DNA of 64,000 nucleotides, taken from the NCBI GenBank assembly GCA_963667455.2, contig CAXXFR010000031.1:124001-188000 (forward strand). Reading direction: 5' to 3'. This stretch comes from Bin55 sp963667455 (GTDB taxonomy: Bacteria > Pseudomonadota > Gammaproteobacteria > Pseudomonadales > Azotimanducaceae). A model generated the notes under the pieces. It was not told the origin of the DNA. It saw only the letters and a program-made list of their open reading frames with translations, and ran no database searches. Shown piece after piece: positions 33,776-43,132 of this stretch (position 1 is its first letter; each line of letters starts with the position of its first letter). The position numbers and the translations under genes were made by a program.

Positions 33776-35262
33776 AACGAACCATCGCATTCATCGTTGT
33801 TGCCATTGTGGGAGTGGCAATCGGTTTCCTTATCGCGTGGTTCGTACTACCAATGTTGAACCAGCAAGACTCTTCCAGTGATGGGGGTGAACCCGAAATC
33901 CTGTATTGGGTGGCACCCATGGATCCAAACTACCGACGCGACAAGCCGGGCAAGTCTCCAATGGGTATGGACTTGGTTCCAGTCTATGCGGACTCCGAGG
34001 GCACCGACGACAAAGAAGACGTCGTTCGAATCGATCCCCGAGTGGTCCAGAATCTTGGTGTTCGCACCGAGACGGTCAAGAACAGTCCGCTCAACCGACA
34101 CATCACTACGGTCGGCTACGTCGAGTACGACGAGAACGCCCTGCATCACCTCCACACGAGAGTCGATGGGTGGATCGAGAAGATGAGTGTCAAGACGGAA
34201 GGCGACCCCATCGCCGAAGGCCAAGTGCTTTTCGAAATCTACAGTCCCACCCTCGTGAACGCCCAGGAAGAGTTCCTCATGGCGCAACTCGAAGGAAACA
34301 ACTCTCTACTCGCCGCTTCGAGAGACCGTCTACAGTCGCTTGGACTGACGGAGGAACAAATCGGCGAACTCGAGGAGTCAAAGTCCTCGAGCCAACGCAT
34401 CCGGGTTCACGCGGAGTCGAACGGAGTCGTTGGAATGCTTGGCGTTCGAGAAGGCAACTTTGTAACTCCAGCCACTCACGCATTGTCCATAGCGCAGTTG
34501 GAAAGCGTCTGGATCGTTGCTGAAGTATTGGAACGCCAAGCGGGATACATCGAAGTCGGACTGAACGCCGAGTTCGAAATCGATGCGCTGCCAGGCAAGC
34601 TGTTTCGAGGGCAAATCGACTACGTCTATCCCGAACTCGATCCTGTTTCACGAAGCTTGCGCGTTCGAATCACGTTCGACAGCGGCGAAGACATACTTCG
34701 ACCCAATATGTTTGCCCGCATCAGGATTTTTGCGAAGGCGTCCGAATCTGTCGTAAACGTCTCGAGCACAGCTGTCATTCGCGGCGGACTGGCTGACCGA
34801 GTTGTGCTGGACGACGGCGATGGAAAGTTTCGATCAGTTCCGGTCGTCATCGGAATGGAAGTTGGAGATCGAGTACAGATACTCGAGGGATTGAAAGCGG
34901 GAGATCGAATTGTGACTTCCGGACAATTCCTGATCGATTCTGAGTCCAACATCGAAGCAGCCTTGGCGCGACTCGAAGAAGCGAAAGCCGAGCAAGAGCA
35001 AGCTGCCGTTAACGCCGTAATTCGCCGCGTCGATGCGGAAAACTCCAGAATTCGCGTCAGACACGACGCGATTCCGGAGTGGAACTGGATGTCGATGACC
35101 ATGTTCTTGAAGGTCGCGGATGTCGAAATGCTGGATGGCTTGGATTCAGGTCAAGAGGTGGTTCTGGATATCGCCAAGAAACCCGAGGGTGGTTACGTCG
35201 TCGTCGACATTCGACCTCGAGATGCCGAATCGGATGACTCTTCCGATAGCGACTCACCCTGA
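33772..35262 (+). CDS. cusB: CusB-type efflux adaptor fused to a CusF-like metal-binding domain
   Basis: 496 residues from ATG 33772 (overlaps the upstream stop). One N-terminal membrane anchor (IAFIVVAIVGVAIGFLIAWF), then a heavy-metal-binding motif YWVAPMDPNYRRDKPGKSPM with GMDLVPVY, which keeps the Met/Pro pattern but lacks the usual Cys. The barrel-sandwich and beta-barrel adaptor regions follow. The C-terminal 75 residues are CusF-like: RHDAIPEWNWMSMTM has His, then Trp at +8 and Met at +11 and +13, the exact spacing of the Cu(I)/Ag(I) ligands H36, W44, M47, M49 of CusF. This points to copper or silver export rather than zinc/cobalt. Confidence 0.9.
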   Translation: MKRTIAFIVVAIVGVAIGFLIAWFVLPMLNQQDSSSDGGEPEILYWVAPMDPNYRRDKPGKSPMGMDLVPVYADSEGTDDKEDVVRIDPRVVQNLGVRTETVKNSPLNRHITTVGYVEYDENALHHLHTRVDGWIEKMSVKTEGDPIAEGQVLFEIYSPTLVNAQEEFLMAQLEGNNSLLAASRDRLQSLGLTEEQIGELEESKSSSQRIRVHAESNGVVGMLGVREGNFVTPATHALSIAQLESVWIVAEVLERQAGYIEVGLNAEFEIDALPGKLFRGQIDYVYPELDPVSRSLRVRITFDSGEDILRPNMFARIRIFAKASESVVNVSSTAVIRGGLADRVVLDDGDGKFRSVPVVIGMEVGDRVQILEGLKAGDRIVTSGQFLIDSESNIEAALARLEEAKAEQEQAAVNAVIRRVDAENSRIRVRHDAIPEWNWMSMTMFLKVADVEMLDGLDSGQEVVLDIAKKPEGGYVVVDIRPRDAESDDSSDSDSP

Positions 35263-35368
35263 TGCAGCAACTTAGAGCTCGACGCTCGAATTCAACTCGG
35301 TTCGAGTCTAAATCCGCTTGGGCTAATGCCCGGCAGTCAGTTACTCCTCAATCAGCGTACATTCGCCA

Positions 35369-38300
35369 ATGATCGGCCGACTGATTTCCTGGGCCGTCGA
35401 CAACCGGGTCATCGTTCTGATCGCAACGGGATTTCTGATTGCCGGAGGGATTGCCAGTGTGCTCCGCACTCCCATCGACGCCATTCCCGACCTATCCGAT
35501 GTGCAAGTCATCGTCAAGACTTCGTTTCCAGGTCAAGCTCCCCAAGTCGTCGAGGATCAGGTCACCTATCCGTTGTCAGTAGCAATGCTGTCAGTCCCTC
35601 GTGCCATCGACGTGCGCGGCTATTCGTTCTTCGGCGACTCCTACGTCTACATCATTTTCGAAGATGGAACCGATATCTACTGGGCTAGGACCAGAGTCCT
35701 TGAGTATCTCAACCAAGTACGAAACCAAATGCCACGAGATGTCGTTCCGGCGTTGGGACCGGACGCAACCGGCGTTGGTTGGATTTACGAGTATGCACTC
35801 GTTGATCGATCAGGAAAGCATGACTTGGATCAGCTCCGAACGTTGCAGGATTGGTTTCTGAAATACGAACTGCAAACCGTTCCTGGCATCGCCGAAGTCG
35901 CCACCGTCGGAGGCATGGTCAAACAGTATCAGGTGATCGTGGATCCAGATCATCTCTTTGCTTATGGCTTGACATTGAGGCAAATACGACAAGCCATTCA
36001 ATCGAACAACCAAGACACAGGCGGATCAGTCATTGAAATGGGTGAGGCCGAATACATGGTACGAGCCGAAGGCTACGTGACCGGCCTCGAAAGCTTGCGT
36101 CAAATTCCATTGGGAATTAGTCCAAATGGAACTCCGCTTCAGCTCGCCGACGTGGCTGAAATACGCATCGGTCCACAGATGCGTAGAGGAATAGCGGAAC
36201 TCGATGGAGAAGGAGAGGTAGTCGGCGGAATCGTCGTAATGCGCGCTGGCGAGAATGCCTTAACCGCCATTCAAGGGGTCAAACAGCGCCTTGCAGAACT
36301 GGAGCGCAGTTTGCCCGAAGGGGTGGAGGTAGTTACGACCTACGATCGATCCAAACTCATCGCACGAAGCGTCGAGAATCTCCGAGACACGCTAATCGAG
36401 GAATTTGTGATCGTTGCGCTCGTGTGCGCGTTCTTCTTATTCCACGTTCGTTCTTCTCTGGTCGTAATTCTCAGCTTGCCCATCGCCGTTGTCGGCGCGT
36501 TTGCAATCATGCGTCTTCAAGGGATCAATGCCAACATCATGTCGCTGGGTGGAATCGCCATCGCTATTGGTGCGATGGTGGATGGCGCAATCGTGATGGT
36601 CGAGAACGCCCATAGGCGACTTGAGGGGCTGGCTTCGTCCGGTGCGACGACTAGCCCCCAAGAGCGATGGAACGCCATCAAGGAGGCGGCGACCGAGTTG
36701 GGAACTCCGGTGTTCTTCTCGTTGTTAATTGTCACTTTGAGTTTCCTTCCAGTATTCACGCTCGAAGCGCAGGAAGGCCGACTGTTCTCGCCGCTTGCGT
36801 TCACCAAGACCTACTCGATGGCAGTTGCATCGATACTCGCCGTCACTCTCATTCCCGTATTGATGGGCTACTTCATCCGAGGACGTCTCCGACCGGCTGA
36901 TCGGAATCCAATCAATCGTGGTCTGGTTGCCGCCTACAAACCGGTAATCAACGGTGTGCTTCGGTATCCGAAAACCGCGGTGGCACTGTGCGTTGTGGTT
37001 CTCGTCGCCGGATTGTGGCCAGTCTCGAGGCTTGGTTCGGAATTCATGCCTCCTTTGGACGAAGGCGACCTCATGTACATGCCGACGACGCATCCCGGCA
37101 TATCCATCGACAAGGCTCGGGAACTGTTGCAGCAGACCGACAAGCTGATTCGAGGTGTGCCTGAGGTCGAGAACGTCTTTGGAAAAGTAGGCCGTGCCGA
37201 AACAGCTACAGACCCCGCTCCACTGACGATGATCGAGACGATGATTCAATTGAAGCCGAGGGAGGACTGGCGACCCGGCGTCACGATGGACGCAATTCGC
37301 GACGAGTTGAACCGACGCGTTGACTTTCCAGGATTAAACAACGCGTGGGTCATGCCGATCAAGACCCGAATCGACATGCTCGCAACTGGTATCAAGACAC
37401 CCGTGGGCATCAAGATTTCCGGTCCCGACCTTAGCGTTGTGGAGTCAATCGGAAAGTCGATCGAAGACGCATTGGCAAATGTCGAGGGCACAGCTTCGGT
37501 ATTTGCCGAACGGGTAGCCGGCGGACGGTATATCGACATTAAGGTTGATCGAGACCGTGCGGCCCGCCATGGCCTGAACGTCGACGATGTTCAAGAGATT
37601 GTTAGAACTGCGGTCGGGGGAATGAATGTATCGCAGTCAGTTGAAGGACTTGACCGTTACCCCATCAACGTGCGCTATCCACAGCATGTCAGGAACTCCC
37701 TCGACAATCTCAAGATGCTCCCCATCATTACGCCAAGCGGAGCTCGCATCGCTTTAGTCGACGTAGCCAACATCGACATCGCCGATGGTCCACCCATGAT
37801 CAAGAGTGAGAATGCCCGACCGACGGGATGGCTGTTCGTGGACATTTCGGATCGAGATCTCGGATCCTATGTTGCCGAAGCTCGGGAAGTCGTGTCGAAC
37901 GAGGTCGAATTGCCGACCAACTACTCGCTCCAATGGTCTGGACAGTACGAATATCTGGTGCGGTCACAGCAACGACTCGCGGTCATGGGGCCGTTGACAT
38001 TGGCGATCGTTCTTGTTCTGCTGTTCCTGAACTTCCGCCGAGCCACCGAGATCTTTCTGATTATGGGTACTGTTCCGTTTGCCATGGCTGGCGGCGTCCT
38101 GCTCATTTACTTCCTCGACTTTGACCTTTCAGTGGCTGTGGGGGTAGGCTTTATTGCCCTTGCAGGTGTCGCTGTCGAACTCGGAGTTGTGCTCCTCACC
38201 TACATAAATTTGGCGATGAACCGCCAGTTGGAAGTCGTCAACAAGGAGGGTAGGAGTTTGATGCGCAGCGATGTTGCAGTAGCTATCCGAGAAGGGGCAA

Positions 38301-38515
38301 CCGCTCGAATTCGACCCATCATAATGACCACAATGACCATTGTGCTCGGACTCTTGCCGATCATGATCGACACAGGTACGGGATCGGAGGTTATGAAGCG
38401 CATCGCGGCTCCGATGTTCGGTGGAATGATCAGCGCGATGATCATGACCCTAGTGGTCCTGCCCGCGCTCTACTACGTTGTGAAGAGTTGGAAGCTCAAG
38501 AAGACCGCAACCTGA
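35369..38515 (+). CDS. cusA: CusA/CzcA-type heavy-metal RND efflux pump
   Basis: 1048 residues, full length for the HME-RND family, with twelve predicted membrane helices. N-terminus MIGRLISWAVDNRVIVLIAT; RTPIDAIPDLSDVQVIVKT; the TM4 stretch AMVDGAIVMVENAHRR carrying the conserved Asp for proton relay. Met residues in GDLMYMPTTHPG and PIKTRIDMLATGIKTPVG match the Met ligands of CusA that pass Cu(I)/Ag(I) from the periplasm. Together with the CusF-fused adaptor this argues for monovalent metal export. It starts 106 bases after cusB, so probably one operon; no metal-responsive regulator gene is next to it. Confidence 0.94.
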   Translation: MIGRLISWAVDNRVIVLIATGFLIAGGIASVLRTPIDAIPDLSDVQVIVKTSFPGQAPQVVEDQVTYPLSVAMLSVPRAIDVRGYSFFGDSYVYIIFEDGTDIYWARTRVLEYLNQVRNQMPRDVVPALGPDATGVGWIYEYALVDRSGKHDLDQLRTLQDWFLKYELQTVPGIAEVATVGGMVKQYQVIVDPDHLFAYGLTLRQIRQAIQSNNQDTGGSVIEMGEAEYMVRAEGYVTGLESLRQIPLGISPNGTPLQLADVAEIRIGPQMRRGIAELDGEGEVVGGIVVMRAGENALTAIQGVKQRLAELERSLPEGVEVVTTYDRSKLIARSVENLRDTLIEEFVIVALVCAFFLFHVRSSLVVILSLPIAVVGAFAIMRLQGINANIMSLGGIAIAIGAMVDGAIVMVENAHRRLEGLASSGATTSPQERWNAIKEAATELGTPVFFSLLIVTLSFLPVFTLEAQEGRLFSPLAFTKTYSMAVASILAVTLIPVLMGYFIRGRLRPADRNPINRGLVAAYKPVINGVLRYPKTAVALCVVVLVAGLWPVSRLGSEFMPPLDEGDLMYMPTTHPGISIDKARELLQQTDKLIRGVPEVENVFGKVGRAETATDPAPLTMIETMIQLKPREDWRPGVTMDAIRDELNRRVDFPGLNNAWVMPIKTRIDMLATGIKTPVGIKISGPDLSVVESIGKSIEDALANVEGTASVFAERVAGGRYIDIKVDRDRAARHGLNVDDVQEIVRTAVGGMNVSQSVEGLDRYPINVRYPQHVRNSLDNLKMLPIITPSGARIALVDVANIDIADGPPMIKSENARPTGWLFVDISDRDLGSYVAEAREVVSNEVELPTNYSLQWSGQYEYLVRSQQRLAVMGPLTLAIVLVLLFLNFRRATEIFLIMGTVPFAMAGGVLLIYFLDFDLSVAVGVGFIALAGVAVELGVVLLTYINLAMNRQLEVVNKEGRSLMRSDVAVAIREGATARIRPIIMTTMTIVLGLLPIMIDTGTGSEVMKRIAAPMFGGMISAMIMTLVVLPALYYVVKSWKLKKTAT

Positions 38516-38637
38516 TATCCGACCGCTTCGAGTCAATCACGCCACTTGTGATGCACCGAATACCGACTGCTCTCATGCGACTTGATCTAGTCGGACTAGC
38601 CTCAGCGGCGAGATAACTCATCCGCACACTGGCGCAA

Positions 38638-39495
38638 TTGATCTTTGCCGGAGTGCTGAGAATACTGGCTCTCCTGCCCCTCAACGGACTTCGCAAGCTG
38701 GGCGAGTTCTACGGCCGAGTCGTGTCTTCAACTCGTAGTCGAATCGTTCACACAACTCAAACCAACATCCGCTTGTGTTTCCCTGACCTAACCGAACACG
38801 AGCAGGAGCAACTGGTTCGTCGATCGTTGTCCCACATGGGTTGCACAATCTTCGAAATGGCCGCCATTTGGTATTGGAAGGCTGAAGCTCTCGAAGAACT
38901 CGTCGTTGCATTCGATGGAGTGGAACTGCTTGCAGAGCAACTCACCAAGGGCGGAGTGTTGTGCGTGTGCCCGCATTGGGGAAACTGGGAGTTCACGGCC
39001 TATGCAATCGGATCCCGATTCTCGTCCACCTCGCTCTATGACAGCAGACGACTAAAGGCTCACGACCAGAGAATCACGAGAGCAAGGAGTCGCTTTGGGC
39101 TGGCTATGGCCTCGGTTGAACGAGACGGCTTGCGGAAAGTACTCACCGCACTCAGGTCAAATCAGCTAGTGATAGTTCTTCCCGATCAAGTGCCCACACG
39201 CGGCAACAGCGTGCTAGTCGAATTCATGGGCAACCAAGCTGTGACGACCACCATGGTCGGGTCGTTGGCGAACAAGACCAACGCAACACCGGTTCTCTTG
39301 ACGTACGAACGAGTGCCCGAGGGATTTCACATCCGAGCCGAACCTTTGCCGCATTCTGTGACAGCCAGCGATCCTGCAGAATCAGCTCAATCGGTCAATA
39401 ACGCCATTGCCGAGGCTCTGCAACGCGACCCTGCACAGTATCAGTGGGAATACAAGCGTTTTCGACGCGTACCGGGGGTCGATGTCTACGCTTAG
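38638..39495 (+). CDS. LpxL/HtrB-family lipid A acyltransferase-like protein
   Basis: 285 residues from TTG 38638; GTG 38650 is an alternative and neither has a good ribosome site. One N-terminal hydrophobic segment (LIFAGVLRILALLPLNGL), then the catalytic H-x4-E in CPHWGNWEFTAY at about 117, the substrate motif VLPDQVPTRGNSVLVEFMG and the late YQWEYKRFRR. These match late acyltransferases that add a secondary acyl chain to Kdo-lipid A at the inner membrane. It is good evidence of an LPS-bearing outer membrane. Convergent with the acyl-CoA synthetase gene, 33 bases away. Confidence 0.88.
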   Translation: MIFAGVLRILALLPLNGLRKLGEFYGRVVSSTRSRIVHTTQTNIRLCFPDLTEHEQEQLVRRSLSHMGCTIFEMAAIWYWKAEALEELVVAFDGVELLAEQLTKGGVLCVCPHWGNWEFTAYAIGSRFSSTSLYDSRRLKAHDQRITRARSRFGLAMASVERDGLRKVLTALRSNQLVIVLPDQVPTRGNSVLVEFMGNQAVTTTMVGSLANKTNATPVLLTYERVPEGFHIRAEPLPHSVTASDPAESAQSVNNAIAEALQRDPAQYQWEYKRFRRVPGVDVYA

Positions 39496-39528
39496 TTGGC
39501 TCGTCGTTGGTCGAGACGATACGACACC

Positions 39529-41337
39529 TTAGAACCTCGCGCTCCCTTGTTGGATCTCCGCAAGATAGTCACTGTCGAGCAACTCGTACTCAGTCGCTCG
39601 CGGTTTCAAGACGTAGATCGGGTCGTCGACCGCGTTGACATCGTAGCCTTCCTCCTTGAGATCCTTCTTGACCATCTTGAAGGTGCCCGTGACTTCCTGA
39701 GTCGGTTGTACTCGAACGAATACCGGACGTGCGAATGGCGCGAGGTTCTTTTGCACATACTCCGAAAAGTCAGCTGTATTCAATTGATCGACTCCTTCGT
39801 CAAGGGAGACTGCCGCCATGCCAGCTCGTCCCTCGGATCCGGGGACCTCCACACCAAAAACGTTGCTCATTGAGATTTCCGAGTATCCGTTCAGGATCTC
39901 ACCCACCTCATTGGTGGACACGTTCTCCGAACGCCATCGGAACGTATCGCCCAACCGATCTACGAATTGATAGTGGGGAAAACCGAGCGAGAAACCAACA
40001 TTCACGGTCTTCAGAAGGTCTCCGGTGTTGAACCAAGCATCGCCCTTCTCAAAAACGTCCCGCAGGATCTTGCCCTCGGTTGCGGACTCGTCGGTATAGC
40101 CTTCAAAGACCGCATTGGGATTGATGTGGCCAATGCAAAGACCGGGTTCTCCTTCGGCAACCCGTTCGCACCCACCATCTTCTGTACGGATGATCTCACC
40201 GGATTCAGGGTCGTAACGTACTAATTCCACTTGTTGCGTCGTCAGACCAACTGTGCAATTCCTATTCAAGACATTGGCGAAAGCCGTATTGCCTTCACTG
40301 GCCGAATAGAACTCAGTGACTCGCTTAATGCCAAATCTTCTCTTGAAGTCAACCCAAATGTCGGGCCTCAAACCATTACCCATGATTGTGTGGATCGGAT
40401 TCTGCGCATCATCCGGCTTCTCGGGCGAGTTGTAGAGATAGCGAAGCATTTCACCGACGTAAATCACATGGGTGACGTTGTTGCTTCGTACTACATCCAT
40501 GAATCCGCTAGCCGAAAATCGTCTCTGCAAGACTACTCCTGCTCCCGACAGCAGAGCAGCACCAACTCCGATGACCAGTCCCGTACCGTGATAGAGGGGT
40601 AGGCACAAATGAATTCGATCCTTGCTCGTAGCACGTAGTCCAGCGATCATCGATAGTCTGGCCATCTGAAGAAATCTACGGTTGGACATAACCGCAGCTT
40701 TCGGCAGACCGGTCGTTCCTGACGTGAAAATGTAGAACGCTGTCTCTCGGAGAGTGACCTCGAATTGAGCTTGCGGTTCCTCGGGCTCAAGATTGGAGCT
40801 CATTGCCGTCAGATTGGCCGCCCAATCCGGAACATCGTCAGATGCACCGTCAGGGACGACTGCGTAGCCGTCCTTCGAATCCAGGGAGAGCTCGGTGCGT
40901 ACCCCTTCCACAGCTTCGTTGAGCTCGGATCCAAAAACACACAGCTTCGACTTCGATGTGGAAATGCAATGGGCGAGTGCTCTCTCTCGAAGGTTGGTGT
41001 TGATGAGCGCAGCCACCGCTCCCAGCTTGTTGATCGCGATGCACAACGACAGGAACTCAGTACGGTTCTCCATCATCAAGCTGACAACGTCGCCTCGACC
41101 AATGCCCATTGAAGACAGAGCACCCGCATAGCGATTGGATTGCTCGTTCAGCTCTCTCCAAGTCAGTGAGGCACCTTCGAACAACACAGCCACTGAATCC
41201 CCAAAACGATTAGCTGTACCCACAACTTGCTGACCATAGCAGTCCTTCTCATCTATGGGTCTCGGCTTCATTCCCTTCTTCAGAGTCAGAAGCGTGGGAA
41301 TGTCGCTCAGTACTGCCGCAACATCTGCAATGCTCAC
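39529..41337 (-). CDS. Long/very-long-chain fatty acyl-CoA synthetase (FATP/FadD6 type)
   Basis: 602 residues of the AMP-forming ANL superfamily. P-loop motif YIFTSGTTGLPKAA at about 210; LCLPLYHGTGLVIGVGAALL; the FATP motif GNGLRPDIWVDFKRRFGI followed by EFYSASEGN; and the hinge DRLGDTFRWRSENVSTNEV at about 480. This is the FATP/VLCS branch rather than classical FadD. It activates a long fatty acid as acyl-adenylate and then acyl-CoA, and would feed beta-oxidation or the acyltransferases. Likely cytosolic or membrane-associated. Confidence 0.91.
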   Translation of the reverse strand: MSIADVAAVLSDIPTLLTLKKGMKPRPIDEKDCYGQQVVGTANRFGDSVAVLFEGASLTWRELNEQSNRYAGALSSMGIGRGDVVSLMMENRTEFLSLCIAINKLGAVAALINTNLRERALAHCISTSKSKLCVFGSELNEAVEGVRTELSLDSKDGYAVVPDGASDDVPDWAANLTAMSSNLEPEEPQAQFEVTLRETAFYIFTSGTTGLPKAAVMSNRRFLQMARLSMIAGLRATSKDRIHLCLPLYHGTGLVIGVGAALLSGAGVVLQRRFSASGFMDVVRSNNVTHVIYVGEMLRYLYNSPEKPDDAQNPIHTIMGNGLRPDIWVDFKRRFGIKRVTEFYSASEGNTAFANVLNRNCTVGLTTQQVELVRYDPESGEIIRTEDGGCERVAEGEPGLCIGHINPNAVFEGYTDESATEGKILRDVFEKGDAWFNTGDLLKTVNVGFSLGFPHYQFVDRLGDTFRWRSENVSTNEVGEILNGYSEISMSNVFGVEVPGSEGRAGMAAVSLDEGVDQLNTADFSEYVQKNLAPFARPVFVRVQPTQEVTGTFKMVKKDLKEEGYDVNAVDDPIYVLKPRATEYELLDSDYLAEIQQGSARF

Positions 41338-41423
41338 TCCAATCTACCTCTCAATCAGTGGTCTTCGCATGATAGAACAACCTCGCCGTGTATGGCTCGA
41401 GCGAGAAATGACAAGCCGAGAAC

Positions 41424-41684
41424 CTATTGGGTCTCGTGCAACTGTGCTTCTGTTCTTGCCATCCAAGCCTTAATCTTCTCGCGCACTCCCGGAAGACAGA
41501 GCCCGATCAGCGCTAAGCCAAGGGGAAGCATCCATATACCGAGAACGGGCAAGAAAAACAGCAGCCCTCCTATGCAAAACGCGATTCCCAGCAAGATACG
41601 AAGGACCAAGGGCAACTTCTCGCCGCGTTTCAGCCCTTGCAGCACCAAAACCTTAATACCTCGAATGATTTTCTCTTTGTTCAC
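41424..41684 (-). CDS. Small two-helix membrane protein (FLPVLGIWMLPLG type)
   Basis: 86 residues. Two hydrophobic segments separated by the conserved turn FLPVLGIWMLPLGLALIG, flanked by basic residues at both ends (NKEKIIRGIKVLVLQGLKRGEK; REKIKAWMAR). This pattern is common in proteobacterial hypothetical membrane proteins of unknown function. It follows the MBL hydrolase gene by 3 bases on the same strand, so is co-transcribed with it. Confidence 0.75.
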   Translation of the reverse strand: MNKEKIIRGIKVLVLQGLKRGEKLPLVLRILLGIAFCIGGLLFFLPVLGIWMLPLGLALIGLCLPGVREKIKAWMARTEAQLHETQ

Positions 41685-41687
41685 GAC

Positions 41688-42845
41688 TCACACCATCATT
41701 GGCGATTCATCCGGTTCATCATGCCGGTCTGGATGTGCTCTCCGACTCAAATCGGGATCCGTCGACGTGTACCAGTATCTACCATCGCCTCTCAATGTTC
41801 GATCAAGTCGATTGCGATGCATCAGTAGGTGGCAGTGGGCAATTGCCTCGCCAAGCGCCATCATTTGCTGTCTGGAGTCCAGCTTACGCCGAAAAAGAAC
41901 CGGTAGTAATTCAATCGCAACTTGCGGTTCAACGCAATGCTCTTCGATTGCGAGCATTCGGTCTTCATGGTGGTTGATGAGGTCTCGCAAGCGTTCTCTC
42001 ACGCCGTAGAACGGCAAGTTATGTGCTGGTAGTACGAACGTGTCTGCCGGAAGATCGAGAAACCGATCGTGTGAGTCTATCCAAGCCTTCAAGGGATTGG
42101 CCTCAGGCTCTGTTGGGAAAACACTTACATTGGACGTGATCTTGGGCAGTATTTGATCGCCGGATATGAGAACTTTAAGGCTCTTGCAGTGCAGACACGC
42201 GTGTTCCGGCGAGTGCCCGGATCCAACCAAGACCTGCCAGTCGTGACCCCCAATGGAGAGAATCTCTCCATCTTCAATTCGTCGGTAGCCGCTTGGGAAC
42301 GGTGTCGAGTTGGAACTGGGCATCGACATCGGGTTTTTCTTTCCACTCTTTGCCAAGCGTTCGCGCCACTGCTTGCCAGCGTCGAGAAAACTCTTGCCAA
42401 CTCCAGCACGTGAAAAAAACTCTGCTCCCTGCCAACTGGCGGAAAAGGTCGACATTCCAGAGAACATGGTTCTGGCTTGGTAGTACTCCGCTCGCGTCAT
42501 GTACAGCGGAACTCGAAAGCGCTCAGTGATCATTCCGGCCTGACCGACGTGATCGGGATGCATGTGGGTGCAAATCACACCAACGACGGGTTTGTCGCCC
42601 AGACAGGAATCAAATATCTCTTCCCAGAGCTCTCGGGTTTCTGTAGTCGCAAGCCCGGTGTCAACAACATACCAACCCTCCGTATCTTCCAACAGGTAAA
42701 GATTGATGTGGTTGAGTGAGCCGCCCATCGGCATCGTAATCCACGAGACCCCAGGAGCAACCTCGCGAACTTCCCTTTTCTTCGGGTGTTCCGAATACGG
42801 ATAACGCAATTTGCGCTGCAGGGCTTCGTGAGGGGTTTCCGGCAT
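41688..42845 (-). CDS. MBL-fold metallo-hydrolase
   Basis: 385 residues from ATG 42845; the frame is open 35 codons further but that part is low-complexity and overlaps the upstream region. Metal motif THMHPDHVGQAG at about 105, next metal His in VGSGHSPEHACLHC, Asp in VLISGDQILPKI, and the last His in VLPAHNLPFYG. The opening VAPGVSWITMPMGGSLNHIN is typical of glyoxalase II-like or LACTB2-like hydrolases. A C-terminal winged-helix-like part (HCHLLMHRNRLDRTL) matches the LACTB2 or BLACT group. Substrate unknown. Confidence 0.88.
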   Translation of the reverse strand: MPETPHEALQRKLRYPYSEHPKKREVREVAPGVSWITMPMGGSLNHINLYLLEDTEGWYVVDTGLATTETRELWEEIFDSCLGDKPVVGVICTHMHPDHVGQAGMITERFRVPLYMTRAEYYQARTMFSGMSTFSASWQGAEFFSRAGVGKSFLDAGKQWRERLAKSGKKNPMSMPSSNSTPFPSGYRRIEDGEILSIGGHDWQVLVGSGHSPEHACLHCKSLKVLISGDQILPKITSNVSVFPTEPEANPLKAWIDSHDRFLDLPADTFVLPAHNLPFYGVRERLRDLINHHEDRMLAIEEHCVEPQVAIELLPVLFRRKLDSRQQMMALGEAIAHCHLLMHRNRLDRTLRGDGRYWYTSTDPDLSRRAHPDRHDEPDESPMMV

Positions 42846-43132
42846 GTGGTTTGGACGCAAGCAGGCAAGTGCATGGCTTGCGCGGTGCGGGAATTGGCGG
42901 GGACGTAGCGGTCGTTGATTATAGGTAGTGCGACTTGCACACACCTGCAACGGATTTCACGAAGTGTGACAAGGCACTCTTGGGAAATTCCACAAGAAAT
43001 GGATTGCCTCGATTTACATTTCTGAAGAAACGGAATTGCTCCACACGCTCAGGCGTATCAGTTGAGTGTAGAGATTGCCGATGGATGCTCGAAGGTATAG
43101 CATGGAGGCGATACAGTGCAACGATCCGTCCA

